Source of the DNA: CALOCY01 sp942491975
GTDB taxonomy: Bacteria > Bacteroidota > Bacteroidia > Bacteroidales > Prolixibacteraceae
Length of the DNA stretch: 64,000 nucleotides
NCBI GenBank assembly: GCA_942491975.1
Contig: CALOCY010000004.1
Span: 682,001-746,000, forward strand
Reading direction: 5' to 3'
Made by a program: the position numbers and the translations under genes. Numbering within the stretch: position 1 is the first letter of the stretch; every line of letters begins with the position of its first letter. Positions 25,431 through 34,119 of this stretch are shown one piece after another. The notes beneath the pieces are model-generated. The model was not told the DNA's origin and searched no databases. It saw nothing but the letters and a program-made list of their open reading frames with translations.

Positions 25431-26330
25431 TTATCCCCAAAGAGAAGCAGGATATACATTGCTTTCAATCAGTTTATTAAGCTTTTTGATAACCAGTGGT
25501 TTGTCATCAGGATAGGTTACGCCAAACCAATTGGCATCGCTATTAAGTACTTTTACAGCTATCAAGCCTTTTTGGAGGGCATCACTAACCTCGAAGGGAA
25601 AGAAATACTCTGATTTTAGTTCATGCCCTTTCTCTTCCATAAACTTCTGAAAACCGGTCTCCAGAAAATTGAAAAAACCGGGTTTGAAAGCCCAGCAGTT
25701 CATTGATACAGGCGTTTTTGCATCCAATTTGAATTTATGATCCCCATCGTAATAATAGATATTATCTTCTTCGGCTTTTATTTTTGTCCGTTCGTTAATT
25801 TCGATAAGATTTCCTTCTGCACCTGTTTTACAAACTCCCCGTGACACTGTGCCAAAATCGGAAAGGGTTTTGTCCAGGTGATAACCGATCATGCAGTATT
25901 CATTATCAGCTTTTGAGGACGTGAGAAAACCGGCAAGGGTTTTAAAAGCTTCCCTGCCATAAAAATCATCGGCGTTGATAATGGCAAAGGGTTCATTAAT
26001 TACACTTTTTGCTACAAGTACGGCATGCCCTGTCCCCCAGGGCTTTTCCCGTTCGGGGTTAAGTTTAAAACCGGCAGGTATATTATTTAGCTCCTGGTAT
26101 ACATATTCGGTTTCAATTTTGCCTTTTAGCCTGGGTTCAAACAGTGTTTTAAACTCTTCGGCAAAACTTTCACGGATAACAAATACGACCTTGCTAAATC
26201 CGGCTTTAATGGCATCATATATCGAGTAGTCGATAATTGCTTCTCCTGAAGGGCCAAACTGATCCAATTGTTTGAGCCCGCCATAGCGGCTACCCATTCC
26301 GGCAGCAAGAATTAATAGTGTTGGTTTCAT
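25431..26330 (-). CDS. Sugar-1-phosphate nucleotidyltransferase
   Basis: 299 residues. The N-terminal signature LILAAGMGSRYGGLKQ, then GEAIIDYSIYDAIKAGFSKVVFV, GTGHAVL and the metal-binding INADDFYG are those of nucleotidylyltransferases. It likely joins UTP (or another NTP) with the sugar 1-phosphate made by the kinase downstream. First gene of the two-gene operon; divergent from the MFS gene at 26578. Confidence 0.88.
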   Translation of the reverse strand: MKPTLLILAAGMGSRYGGLKQLDQFGPSGEAIIDYSIYDAIKAGFSKVVFVIRESFAEEFKTLFEPRLKGKIETEYVYQELNNIPAGFKLNPEREKPWGTGHAVLVAKSVINEPFAIINADDFYGREAFKTLAGFLTSSKADNEYCMIGYHLDKTLSDFGTVSRGVCKTGAEGNLIEINERTKIKAEEDNIYYYDGDHKFKLDAKTPVSMNCWAFKPGFFNFLETGFQKFMEEKGHELKSEYFFPFEVSDALQKGLIAVKVLNSDANWFGVTYPDDKPLVIKKLNKLIESNVYPASLWG

Positions 26331-26385
26331 ATCAGGTATACTTTTTATTTTCTATTTAGGGTGGAAAAATACAGAAAAACAATTA

Positions 26386-26411
26386 ACAATGAAAAATGAG
26401 CAACAAACAAT
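26386..26411. repeat. Dispersed intergenic repeat, copy 2
   Basis: AACAATGAAAAATGAGCAAC, related to copies at 24077 and 38048. About 20 bp further on, GACGTTAACGGA resembles the AGTTAACGGA units next to copy 3. Confidence 0.45.
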
Positions 26412-26577
26412 TTTTATCAGAAGATAATAGACGTTAACGGAAAAATTGCGGATTATATTCTTCGTCCGTTCAGCGTTTTGGGTTTTTTCTTTTTCCTTTC
26501 AATTTTTAACTCTGGTGAATTTAATTATATTCGTGATTAATTACCGAATAGAAACAGATAAACTAAACCAAACTATC

Positions 26578-27780
26578 ATGAGTAAACGAAAAACACTGAT
26601 TACGCCAATGATTATTATTGGGGTAATGTTTGCTATTTTGGGATTTGCCGTTGGGGTAAATGCTTTCTTTGTGCCTTTTGTAAAACAGGCATTTCATATT
26701 TCCACCACCATGTCGTACCTCGTAATGACTGCTACATTCTCTTCTTTTGTGGTGTTTGGGGTACCTTCGGGAAAGATTATTAAACGGATAGGATACAGAA
26801 AGGGAATGGTCTTTGCCTTCTTGTTGATGGCACTGGGTTTCTTTCTGATTGTCCCTTCAGCAAAAATGATAAGCTTTCCTATCTTTTTGGTAGCGTTGTT
26901 TGTAAACGGGATGGGACAAACCCTGTTGAATGGGGCCGTTAACCCGTATATCACCATTTTAGGGCCTGAAGAGAGTGCTGCAAGCCGTATTAGTGTGATG
27001 GGGATTGCCAACAAGCTATCGTTTGCGGGGGCTTCATTTATTTTAGCTGCTTTTCTCGACTTGGTCGATGTTAATATACAAGATGTAATTTTCCCGTTTT
27101 ATGCGATTGCCGGAGCATTGGTGTTGATTGGCATTCTCTCATATTTTGCACCGCTTCCTGAGATAAAAGCCCAGGGGGAAGATGAGGATGAAAAAGAGGT
27201 CTCTTCAGGGGGGTATGCCGCCGGTAAAATAAGTATTATGCAGTTTCCCCATTTGTTGTTGGGGGCAGTTGCACTGTTTCTCTATGTAGGGGTCGAAGTG
27301 ATTGCGTTAGGTACGATTAATGACTTTGCAACAATATTGGAATTGGCTAACCCTGAGAACTACGTGTGGTTTACTTCTGCGGCAATGGTGATAGGATACC
27401 TGTTGGGAGTAGCCTTTATCCCTAAAGCAATCACCCAGGGTAAAGCATTGAAGATGTGTGCTGTTTTAGGTATTGTCACAACATTGGCTATTGTCTTTTT
27501 GCCCGTTTCAATTGCTATTTATACAGTTGCCGTATTAGGTTTGGCCAACTCACTGATGTGGCCGGCTATATGGCCGTTGGCTATTGCTGACCTGGGTAAA
27601 TTTACCAAATCCGGTTCAGGGTTATTGGTTATGGGTATTGTTGGCGGGGCAGTATTGCCCCTGATTTTCGGATGGCTGGCTGATACTGCCTCTTACCAGG
27701 TGGCCTATTGGATATGTTTACCGGCGTACCTGTTTATCCTTTACTATGCCGTACAAGGACATAAAATCCGAACGAAATAG
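26578..27780 (+). CDS. Sugar MFS transporter (FucP/NagP-like)
   Basis: 400 residues from ATG 26578 (MSKRKTLITPMIIIG). An in-frame TTG at 26446 would add 44 hydrophobic residues that precede the normal family start. About 12 membrane helices are visible. Features such as FAILGFAVGVNAFFVPFVKQAF and FVNGMGQTLLNGAVNPY match the FucP/GluP/NagP group of H+-coupled sugar porters. Divergent from the kinase/nucleotidyltransferase operon, so the imported sugar is probably the kinase substrate or its precursor. Followed by a strong terminator. Confidence 0.88.
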   Translation: MSKRKTLITPMIIIGVMFAILGFAVGVNAFFVPFVKQAFHISTTMSYLVMTATFSSFVVFGVPSGKIIKRIGYRKGMVFAFLLMALGFFLIVPSAKMISFPIFLVALFVNGMGQTLLNGAVNPYITILGPEESAASRISVMGIANKLSFAGASFILAAFLDLVDVNIQDVIFPFYAIAGALVLIGILSYFAPLPEIKAQGEDEDEKEVSSGGYAAGKISIMQFPHLLLGAVALFLYVGVEVIALGTINDFATILELANPENYVWFTSAAMVIGYLLGVAFIPKAITQGKALKMCAVLGIVTTLAIVFLPVSIAIYTVAVLGLANSLMWPAIWPLAIADLGKFTKSGSGLLVMGIVGGAVLPLIFGWLADTASYQVAYWICLPAYLFILYYAVQGHKIRTK

Positions 27781-27806
27781 AAGTGTAATGTAAAAAATTA
27801 AGGATA

Positions 27807-27837
27807 AAACGGGAACAATTTTTTTTTGTTCCCGTTT
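27807..27837 (+). terminator. Terminator after the MFS transporter
   Basis: Stem AAACGGGAACAA (27807-27818) with TTGTTCCCGTTT (27826-27837) around a T-only loop, 27 bp past the stop. Confidence 0.9.
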
Positions 27838-27914
27838 CTCTTATAAGATTGGTTGTTTAAGAACAGATCGAAAAACACTGTGCTTTTACGTATATTTATT
27901 ATATTTAAGAGGAA

Positions 27915-27930
27915 CCTTTTTGCAAAAAGG
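27915..27930. promoter_or_regulatory. Perfect 16-bp palindrome upstream of the DUF6588 gene
   Basis: CCTTTTTGCAAAAAGG is self-complementary and sits 54 bp before the gene start, within the likely 5' leader. It may be an operator or a short leader hairpin. Confidence 0.4.
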
Positions 27931-27983
27931 AGAATTAATAACAAGAAAAAAACAACTATTTAACCCTTAAATACCTAATTATT

Positions 27984-29045
27984 ATGAAGAAATTACTCCT
28001 GATTATTGGTCTGGCTGTGGCATCACAATTTACGTTTGCACAGTCTGATGTTGGTGGTTTTTTGTTATCCGATGAAGCATTAAATGACGCTGATAAACTT
28101 TTTGGTGCTTACCTTAGTCCCTATGCTGTTTCATTGGGGGAAGGATTAAACAACGGGTGGTTTAATACCGCAGAAGTACATAAAAAGTTTGGGTTTGACC
28201 TTTCCATAAGTGCCAGTGGAATTATGATCCCGTCTGCTGATAAAACATTTAATATTGGAGATCTGGGTTTAACAACATTTACTGGTGTCGGTAATGCGCC
28301 TACAGTAGCTGGAGTGGAAACAGAAGGGCCGGTACTTAGCTATACAGAGGGCGGAGAGACTATAGAATTTAATACACCTGAAGGAACGGGTATGGATTTT
28401 ATCCCGGTACCCATGGTGCAGTTAGGATTGGGGGGAATTCCACATACCGATGTGATTATTCGCTATGTGCCAAAACTGGATTTTGGCACGGATGGTGATA
28501 AGGCTGAAATAGGATTGATAGGTTTTGGCTTTAAACACAGTTTTAAAGAGTATATCCCGTTTGTAAAACGCTTGCCTTTTGATGCTGCTGCATTTTTTGG
28601 TTTTACCAATATTGATTCGGAGATAGGAGGAATTGATCTTACAGCACAGGATATTCAGGATAATTATGAGTCCATCCCTACTACCGTTACTTATGCTCCT
28701 GGTGATGTACAACGGTTAGAGATGACAGTAAGATCATTGAAAATGGGATTGATTGTTTCGAAAAAAGCAGGGCCGCTTACCGGATTTTTTAGTTTGGGAT
28801 ACAATAAAAGTAAAACAACCATTGGAATGAAAGGTGACTTTCCTATAATTACTCAAATCACAGCGGTAGATGGAGTTACTATTGGTAGCATAAAAGATCC
28901 TATTGATCTTGATCTTAAAGAAACTTCAAATGTATATGCCAATCTGGGATTCCGTTTGAAATTTGCATTCTTTAGCCTGTTTGGTTCGTACAATATGTCT
29001 GAATACTCATCGGTAAATGCCGGTATAGGATTTAGCTTTAGGTAG
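27984..29045 (+). CDS. DUF6588-family exported protein, likely outer-membrane barrel
   Basis: 353 residues with a signal peptide (MKKLLLIIGLAVASQFTFAQ). The mature part is rich in beta strands and ends in Arg after IGFSFR. SPYAVSLGEGLNNGWFNTAEVHKKFGFDL is the family's opening pattern, and 'GGIPHTDVIIRYVPK' is conserved in DUF6588. Function unknown. Single-gene unit, flanked by a palindrome upstream and a terminator downstream. Confidence 0.82.
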   Translation: MKKLLLIIGLAVASQFTFAQSDVGGFLLSDEALNDADKLFGAYLSPYAVSLGEGLNNGWFNTAEVHKKFGFDLSISASGIMIPSADKTFNIGDLGLTTFTGVGNAPTVAGVETEGPVLSYTEGGETIEFNTPEGTGMDFIPVPMVQLGLGGIPHTDVIIRYVPKLDFGTDGDKAEIGLIGFGFKHSFKEYIPFVKRLPFDAAAFFGFTNIDSEIGGIDLTAQDIQDNYESIPTTVTYAPGDVQRLEMTVRSLKMGLIVSKKAGPLTGFFSLGYNKSKTTIGMKGDFPIITQITAVDGVTIGSIKDPIDLDLKETSNVYANLGFRLKFAFFSLFGSYNMSEYSSVNAGIGFSFR

Positions 29046-29063
29046 TTATTTTTAACCCGATAG

Positions 29064-29103
29064 AAAATCCTGAAAACTCATATTAATGGGCTTTCAGGAT
29101 TTT
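29064..29103. terminator. Terminator between the DUF6588 and glycosyltransferase genes
   Basis: Stem AAAATCCTGAAA (29064-29075) with TTTCAGGATTTT (29092-29103), followed by more T on the plus strand; it may serve both convergent genes. Confidence 0.85.
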
Positions 29104-29134
29104 TTGTTTTATGACTTGACAGGGAATTGGGCTT

Positions 29135-30688
29135 TTAGTGTTGCAGGCTTAACGCTTGTTCTAAATTTGTCATTCTCCAGATAAATACATTTAGCATCTT
29201 CTTTTTATTCTTGTAGATGGGGATTATTTCAGGGCCATCAAATTTATCAAAATATTGTAACAACTCTTGCTGTGGAGCTTTATAATGGTGTGACGTTGTG
29301 ATGTAATAGGCATCAGTGCCTGTTGAAATTTGGCCTCTCAGGGCGTTTATTCTCATGTAGTGGTGCTGGCTTTTTGAATTGCCTAAGACATACAGTCTTG
29401 TTTTACGGGGTACAGCATAATAGTAATCCAGGTGACCTGCAGGATACCATTTGTGTGTCAGGATAACATGATCAGGAGCTATATCCCGGTTTTTAATGTC
29501 GTTCTGTACCATTTTATCAATTTCGGAAGCAACAATCTCCCATACCGTTAAATCGACAACAGGGTTTCCCTTTCCAACTCTTTTTTCCCGGGTAGTTTCA
29601 CCTAAAGGGATGACATTTGTCCGGACTTGAATTAGGGCAACTGTTATTACAACAATAAAAAACAGGTGGCTTATAACTATTATCCGGTTTAGGGACTTTT
29701 TTGTTGATTGTTCGGATTTTTGCCGGAAAACATATGCAGCAATAAGAATTAAACTAAAATAGCCGGGGCCGCTCCAGTGAGGTAATGTCCTGTTGAAAAA
29801 TGACATGCCCAGTGTAACCAGAATTAAGGGCAACCCAACACAAAAAAGGAAAGCTATTTCCCGGTTTAAGTACTCTTTTCTTTTCTTATAAATGAATATC
29901 AGGCTTAAGGCAATAAGATAGATATTGAACGGATTATTGTAAAAAAATTGCCCGAAAAACTCAGAAAAAAAGTAAGATAGGGTGGGTAGGAAAGAATCGT
30001 TTCCTACCCGTTCTGCATGGAAGTTAATTCCCGAATACTCGGTGTAGTAGTTCCATAAAATAACGGGTGAAAAAATAACCAGGGAGAGAATGGCTGAGAG
30101 CAATAATGCCCTTGAAACCAAAACTTTTTTATCGTAAAACCAGAAATAGAGTACTGCCCCCACCCATAAGAAAACAGCATGATACTTTGATAAGAGTGCA
30201 AATCCTGCTGCTATTCCAAAAAAAATCAGGAAATGTCCCTTCTGTTTTGATATGTATTGGATAAAAAACAGTATTGATAAAAGCCAGAAAATACTCTGGG
30301 GGGCATCCGGAAGGATAAATGTCCCCACAACGATTGAACCGTAAAAAGAAGAGGCAAGTAAAATGGCAGCGACCATTCCTGTACGTTTATCACAAATTAC
30401 CTCCCCAATTCGATAGATAATGTAAAGGTTCATTGTCCCGATCAATAAAGGGCCGAGCCGTATAAAAAAATCATGGGTAAATGTAAGCCCCCAGGTTGTT
30501 AGCCTTATCAGAAGGCCAACCATGGGGGGATGGTCAAAATAACTCCAATCAGGGAATAACGCATAGGAGAAATAGTAAGCTTCGTCAATGCCCAGATTTG
30601 TTGTTAATGCTAATAATGCACGTATTGCAAGGTTAAATAAGAGAAACCAGTAGATGGTGTTTTTATTTGACAGTAATTTCGTCAGCAT
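29135..30688 (-). CDS. ArnT/PMT-like integral-membrane glycosyltransferase (GT39/GT83 type)
   Basis: 517 residues with about 11-12 membrane helices. The N-terminal motif GIDEAYYFSYALFPDWSYFDHPPMVG is shortened here to its key parts: the catalytic acidic DEAYY and the YFDHPPMV loop characteristic of ArnT and PMT_2 enzymes. These transfer a sugar from an undecaprenyl-phosphate donor to lipid A, a glycan or a protein on the periplasmic face. It stands alone, convergent with the DUF6588 gene and divergent from the C26 peptidase. Confidence 0.88.
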   Translation of the reverse strand: MLTKLLSNKNTIYWFLLFNLAIRALLALTTNLGIDEAYYFSYALFPDWSYFDHPPMVGLLIRLTTWGLTFTHDFFIRLGPLLIGTMNLYIIYRIGEVICDKRTGMVAAILLASSFYGSIVVGTFILPDAPQSIFWLLSILFFIQYISKQKGHFLIFFGIAAGFALLSKYHAVFLWVGAVLYFWFYDKKVLVSRALLLSAILSLVIFSPVILWNYYTEYSGINFHAERVGNDSFLPTLSYFFSEFFGQFFYNNPFNIYLIALSLIFIYKKRKEYLNREIAFLFCVGLPLILVTLGMSFFNRTLPHWSGPGYFSLILIAAYVFRQKSEQSTKKSLNRIIVISHLFFIVVITVALIQVRTNVIPLGETTREKRVGKGNPVVDLTVWEIVASEIDKMVQNDIKNRDIAPDHVILTHKWYPAGHLDYYYAVPRKTRLYVLGNSKSQHHYMRINALRGQISTGTDAYYITTSHHYKAPQQELLQYFDKFDGPEIIPIYKNKKKMLNVFIWRMTNLEQALSLQH

Positions 30689-30910
30689 GTTGCGTTTGAG
30701 TTATATCGATTTTGCTTCGGGGAAACCCTTCATCTCTAAAAATGGGTGAACAAATGTATTTAAAATTGCTTGTTTTTCAAATAAGCGATATGCTCGTGTC
30801 AGGGCATGTTTAACAGTCTGGTGATTTATTGCTAAATTGTAACACGTTATTGATGCTGAAACAGCGATGAAAATAGTAGCAGATTTTTTATAACAAAGAA
30901 CTTTAAGCAG

Positions 30911-32017
30911 ATGAAAAGATTTTTTTGGTTGAGTTGTTTTTTTATGCTCACGTATACCGGTTTTGCCAGTGGTTTTTTTGATCAAACGGCTTTTTCGGAT
31001 GTTAAACGTATCGTGTTGTTACGTCCTACAGTGGGCACTTTTTCATTGTTTCATTCACTCATGGAGCAGGGGGTAATAACCATTGAAGGCGACTATGAAG
31101 TGGTGGGTGTTTTTCATACTGGTGAGAAATACGATTATGCAAAAACCCGAAAATATATTGTTGAAGAGAAGTTGGAAAACTTTTTCCTGCATGAGATAAC
31201 CGGTAAGCTGGAGATTGAAAATTTGTATGGAAAAAATGCGTGTACTGAAATTTTTCGGAAAATTGTAGCTCATTCTGATGCGATGCTGTTTTTTGGCGGG
31301 TCGGATATTCCTCCGGCAGTTTATGGAGAAAAGGCAAGCCTTTTAACGTGGCCTCCCGACAGGTTTCGTCACTATGTGGAATTGTCCCTGTTTTTTCACC
31401 TTTTAGGAGGGAGTCAAAATCTTCATTTTAATCCGGTTTTAGCTGAAAACCCCGATTATATTGTCCGGGCGTTCTGTTTGGGCATGCAAACCATGAATGT
31501 GGCAACAGGTGGAACCATGTATCAGGATATTCCATCGGAAATATACGGCATAAATTCTATAGAAGATGTGCTGGCATTGCCTGCCGATCAAATACACCGT
31601 TATTACCGGGATATGTTGGAAGAGGGAGAGGATATTTATCATGGAACTTTTCATGCCATACGGTTTGATCCGGAGAGCTATTTTTGCCGGACATTGGGGC
31701 TTTCCCCGGAAACTTACCCGTTGGTGAATAGTCGGCATCATCAGGCTATACATGATATCGGACACAATTTAAGCATAGAGGCGTGGTCGATGGATAAAAA
31801 GATTGTTGAAGCATTAAGCCATACGATCTATCCAAATGTGTTGGGCGTGCAATTCCATCCTGAAGATAATCGGTTGTATAACAAAGAATTACGGTTTAGG
31901 TTGACTCCTTCGGAAAAAGAGCTGTGCCCGTTAACCAAAGTGTTGGAAAAAGGGAATGGTTTGGTAATGCATTATGCATTTTGGAAAGATTTTAGCCGGT
32001 TAGTGAATGCTCATTAG
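30911..32017 (+). CDS. Exported class I glutamine-amidotransferase-like peptidase (C26, PuuD-like)
   Basis: 368 residues with a signal peptide (MKRFFWLSCFFMLTYTGFA). The amidotransferase core has the nucleophile loop FCLGMQTMNVATGG, the NSRHHQAI block and the His-Glu pair in GVQFHPE, so the triad looks complete. Family members hydrolyse gamma-glutamyl bonds and are usually cytoplasmic; export suggests use of an external or periplasmic gamma-glutamyl peptide. An insert of about 40 residues (HYVELSLFFHLLGGSQNL...) precedes the nucleophile. Confidence 0.82.
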   Translation: MKRFFWLSCFFMLTYTGFASGFFDQTAFSDVKRIVLLRPTVGTFSLFHSLMEQGVITIEGDYEVVGVFHTGEKYDYAKTRKYIVEEKLENFFLHEITGKLEIENLYGKNACTEIFRKIVAHSDAMLFFGGSDIPPAVYGEKASLLTWPPDRFRHYVELSLFFHLLGGSQNLHFNPVLAENPDYIVRAFCLGMQTMNVATGGTMYQDIPSEIYGINSIEDVLALPADQIHRYYRDMLEEGEDIYHGTFHAIRFDPESYFCRTLGLSPETYPLVNSRHHQAIHDIGHNLSIEAWSMDKKIVEALSHTIYPNVLGVQFHPEDNRLYNKELRFRLTPSEKELCPLTKVLEKGNGLVMHYAFWKDFSRLVNAH

Positions 32018-32368
32018 AAAAAGAAAAAGGAGAGATTCTTTCGAAACTCATCCTTTTCTCAACTAACTAAACCAATAAAACTAACTACATCCAAACCTAT
32101 GAAAAGAAACTTGCCATACATCTTATTGCAACAGGGCAAGAATTATGTTAACAGTAAACTTAAATGCCCTCTATTTCTTATAACGAATTATTTATCAAAA
32201 GGTTTACTTATTTGTAAAGAAAAAGGACAGATCCTTTTGGAATCCATCCTTTTCTTACCTAACTACATCCAAACCTATGAAAAAAAATCTAAGACAAAGG
32301 TAAATATATTAATATATCTGAATATTAGCTAAAGGTTAAATTTCAATTTTTTTAATCATTTATTAACC
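32018..32368. other. Intergenic stretch with a duplicated leader-like segment
   Basis: 351 bp without a convincing gene. A segment at 32019-32104 recurs in shortened form at 32216-32285, 178 bp apart at the shared ATG. Both copies end AACTACATCCAAACCT-ATG-AAAA. The downstream frames encode 77 residues without family features (32099) and eight residues, MKKNLRQR, before a stop (32277). Confidence 0.6.
32216..32303 (+). pseudogene. Possible relic of a SusC-like gene start (MKKNLRQR then stop)
   Basis: ATG at 32277 followed by MKKNLRQR and TAA resembles the first codons of many SusC-type TonB-dependent receptors, and the A/C-rich leader before it is typical of such genes. No further coding sequence follows. 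The interpretation as a relic is inference. Confidence 0.3.
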
Positions 32369-33349
32369 TTATTTCTTTTTCTTGTTTTGCTCCTGACTGG
32401 CAATGGAATCCCTCATATCGGTGTCGGCATTAATGTTTTTATACTTCATGTAATCCATAACACCAAGGTTGCCGTTTTTAAAGGCTTCAGATATGGCCAA
32501 AGGCACCTGTGCTTCAGCTTCAATAACTTTTGCCCTTGCCTCTTGTGCTTTAGCTTTCATCTCCTGCTCAAGGGCTACTGCCATAGCCCTGCGCTCTTCA
32601 GCTTTAGCCTGTGCAATATTTTTATCGGCCTCGGCCTGGTCCATTTGTAATACGGCCCCAATGTTCTTGCCGATGTCAATATCGGCAATATCAATAGAGA
32701 GGATTTCAAAGGCAGTACCTGCATCCAATCCTTTTTCAAGCACTACTTTTGATATAAAATCGGGGTTTTCAAGTACTGCTTTGTGTGAGCCTGATGATCC
32801 GATTGATGAAACGATTCCTTCTCCGACACGTGCCAGTACGGTCTCTTCTCCGGCACCCCCCACCAACTGTTTAATATTGGCACGGACAGTAACCCGGGCC
32901 TTGCAAATGAGCTGTATCCCGTCTTTTGAGACAGCTGTTACCGGAGGCGTATTTATAACCTTTGGGTTTACAGACATTTGAACAGCTTCAAATACGTCAC
33001 GACCGGCAAGGTCAATGGCTGTGGCCATCTTAAAAGAGAGGTCGATATTGGCTTTTTCTGCTGAAACAAGCGCATGTATCACTTTGGCTACATGTCCGCC
33101 TGCCAGGTAGTGTGCTTCCAACTCGTCCCGTTTAATATTTTGGATCCCGGCCTTTTGCGCTTCGATAAGGGCCCTTACAATAACGGCCGGGGGGACTTTT
33201 CTAAATCGCATTAAAAACAGTTGGAGTAAAGAGATGCGTACCCCTGATATTAAAGCGGTAAGCCACAGGCCAATGGGGACAATGTATATAAATACAATAA
33301 GCCCGACAATGATAACAACGGTCAATCCGATAGTGCCAATTTCCATCAT
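32369..33349 (-). CDS. floA: Flotillin-like protein FloA
   Basis: 326 residues. An N-terminal membrane segment (about 8-36), SPFH/band-7-like domain with LFLMRFRKVPPAVIVRALIEAQKAG near 42, GRDVFEAVQMSVNPKVINTP, and a C-terminal Ala/Glu-rich helical region (EQEMKAKAQEARAKVIEAEA). Matches the FloA/YqfA group that organises membrane microdomains. Overlaps the upstream nfeD by 4 bp, the usual pairing. Confidence 0.93.
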   Translation of the reverse strand: MMEIGTIGLTVVIIVGLIVFIYIVPIGLWLTALISGVRISLLQLFLMRFRKVPPAVIVRALIEAQKAGIQNIKRDELEAHYLAGGHVAKVIHALVSAEKANIDLSFKMATAIDLAGRDVFEAVQMSVNPKVINTPPVTAVSKDGIQLICKARVTVRANIKQLVGGAGEETVLARVGEGIVSSIGSSGSHKAVLENPDFISKVVLEKGLDAGTAFEILSIDIADIDIGKNIGAVLQMDQAEADKNIAQAKAEERRAMAVALEQEMKAKAQEARAKVIEAEAQVPLAISEAFKNGNLGVMDYMKYKNINADTDMRDSIASQEQNKKKK

Positions 33350-33825
33350 AATAATTCGTTTTTAGATTTTACAATAATCTGGTTTTTCAATATTTTAATA
33401 ACTTCGATTTCTGTTTGCTGGTCAATGAGTTGTCCTGTCGACTTCCCTTCAACTACAATATCATTTATTTTTATTTTTCCAATAGGTGCCAGGCGTGTAA
33501 TTGTAACCCCAGTATCCCCCACTTTGATGTTTTCTTCTTCCACTTTGGGTACAGTACCGTCAATTTCAGATTTAAGGATCATCCGTTTTGAGTACTTGCT
33601 TTTAAAGAAATAGAAAACCAATAACGGTGTTATAATCAGGATAGAGAACAGTGTAATAAATCCGGCAGTTGTCCCGTATGATGAGAATGCAAGGTATACA
33701 CTGATTACGAATAGCACCAATGCCCCGATTCCGGCAATGGTTATGCCGGGAATCAATGCAAATTCGACCAGCAGCAATATAATGCCCAGCAGAATTAATA
33801 ATAGAATCGCAAGTAATGTCGTCAT
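33346..33825 (-). CDS. NfeD-family membrane protein
   Basis: 159 residues: two to three hydrophobic helices (about 3-70) followed by a C-terminal OB-fold domain (KVGDTGVTITRLAPIGKIKINDIVVEG). NfeD proteins work with flotillins or stomatins; here the gene overlaps floA (ATGA). This is the short type without the ClpP-like protease domain. Confidence 0.9.
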   Translation of the reverse strand: MTTLLAILLLILLGIILLLVEFALIPGITIAGIGALVLFVISVYLAFSSYGTTAGFITLFSILIITPLLVFYFFKSKYSKRMILKSEIDGTVPKVEEENIKVGDTGVTITRLAPIGKIKINDIVVEGKSTGQLIDQQTEIEVIKILKNQIIVKSKNELL

Positions 33826-33843
33826 TGTTTTAGTTTTATATCA

Positions 33844-34119
33844 TTACTGAATAGTTACGTTAAGCCCTTTTTCTATCAGGGCATCTTTCATCGGCTTTAT
33901 TTCATTTAAAATCCCATTTTTGATGTCACATTTTCCTTTGTAATGTGTAATATGGGCACATTGTGAGGCCTGAAAAAATTCATGTCCGCAAACTTCTATC
34001 AATGCCTCAATAACGAAATCAAACGTATGTTCTTCATCGTTATGAAGAACCAGTACTTTTTTTTGTCTGGTAGTATTACCAATTGTCGGTCGTTTTTTTG
34101 ATTGTGTCTTTTTCATCAC
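33844..34119 (-). CDS. clpS: ClpS-like adaptor of the Clp protease
   Basis: 91 residues. A basic N-terminal tail precedes the ClpS fold: VLVLHNDEEHTFDFVIEALIEV, then ASQCAHITHYKGKCDIKNG. ClpS delivers N-degron substrates to ClpA-type ATPases. Its N-terminal Met overlaps the stop of the SPOR gene by one base. The sequence is the divergent Bacteroidota form. Confidence 0.85.
   Translation of the reverse strand: MMKKTQSKKRPTIGNTTRQKKVLVLHNDEEHTFDFVIEALIEVCGHEFFQASQCAHITHYKGKCDIKNGILNEIKPMKDALIEKGLNVTIQ

Noticed and set aside
26446..26577. TTG start extending the MFS transporter by 44 residues
   Set aside because: The extension is AT-rich upstream DNA with no helix expected in this family; ATG 26578 begins the conserved N-terminus.
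30701..30985. A 94-codon minus-strand frame upstream of the C26 peptidase
   Set aside because: It overlaps the signal-peptide region of the real gene and shows no protein-like pattern.
32099..32332. A 77-codon plus-strand open frame beginning MKRNLPYIL
   Set aside because: It has no family features, straddles the repeated leader segment, and its composition looks like translated intergenic DNA; I treat it as part of the repeat region.
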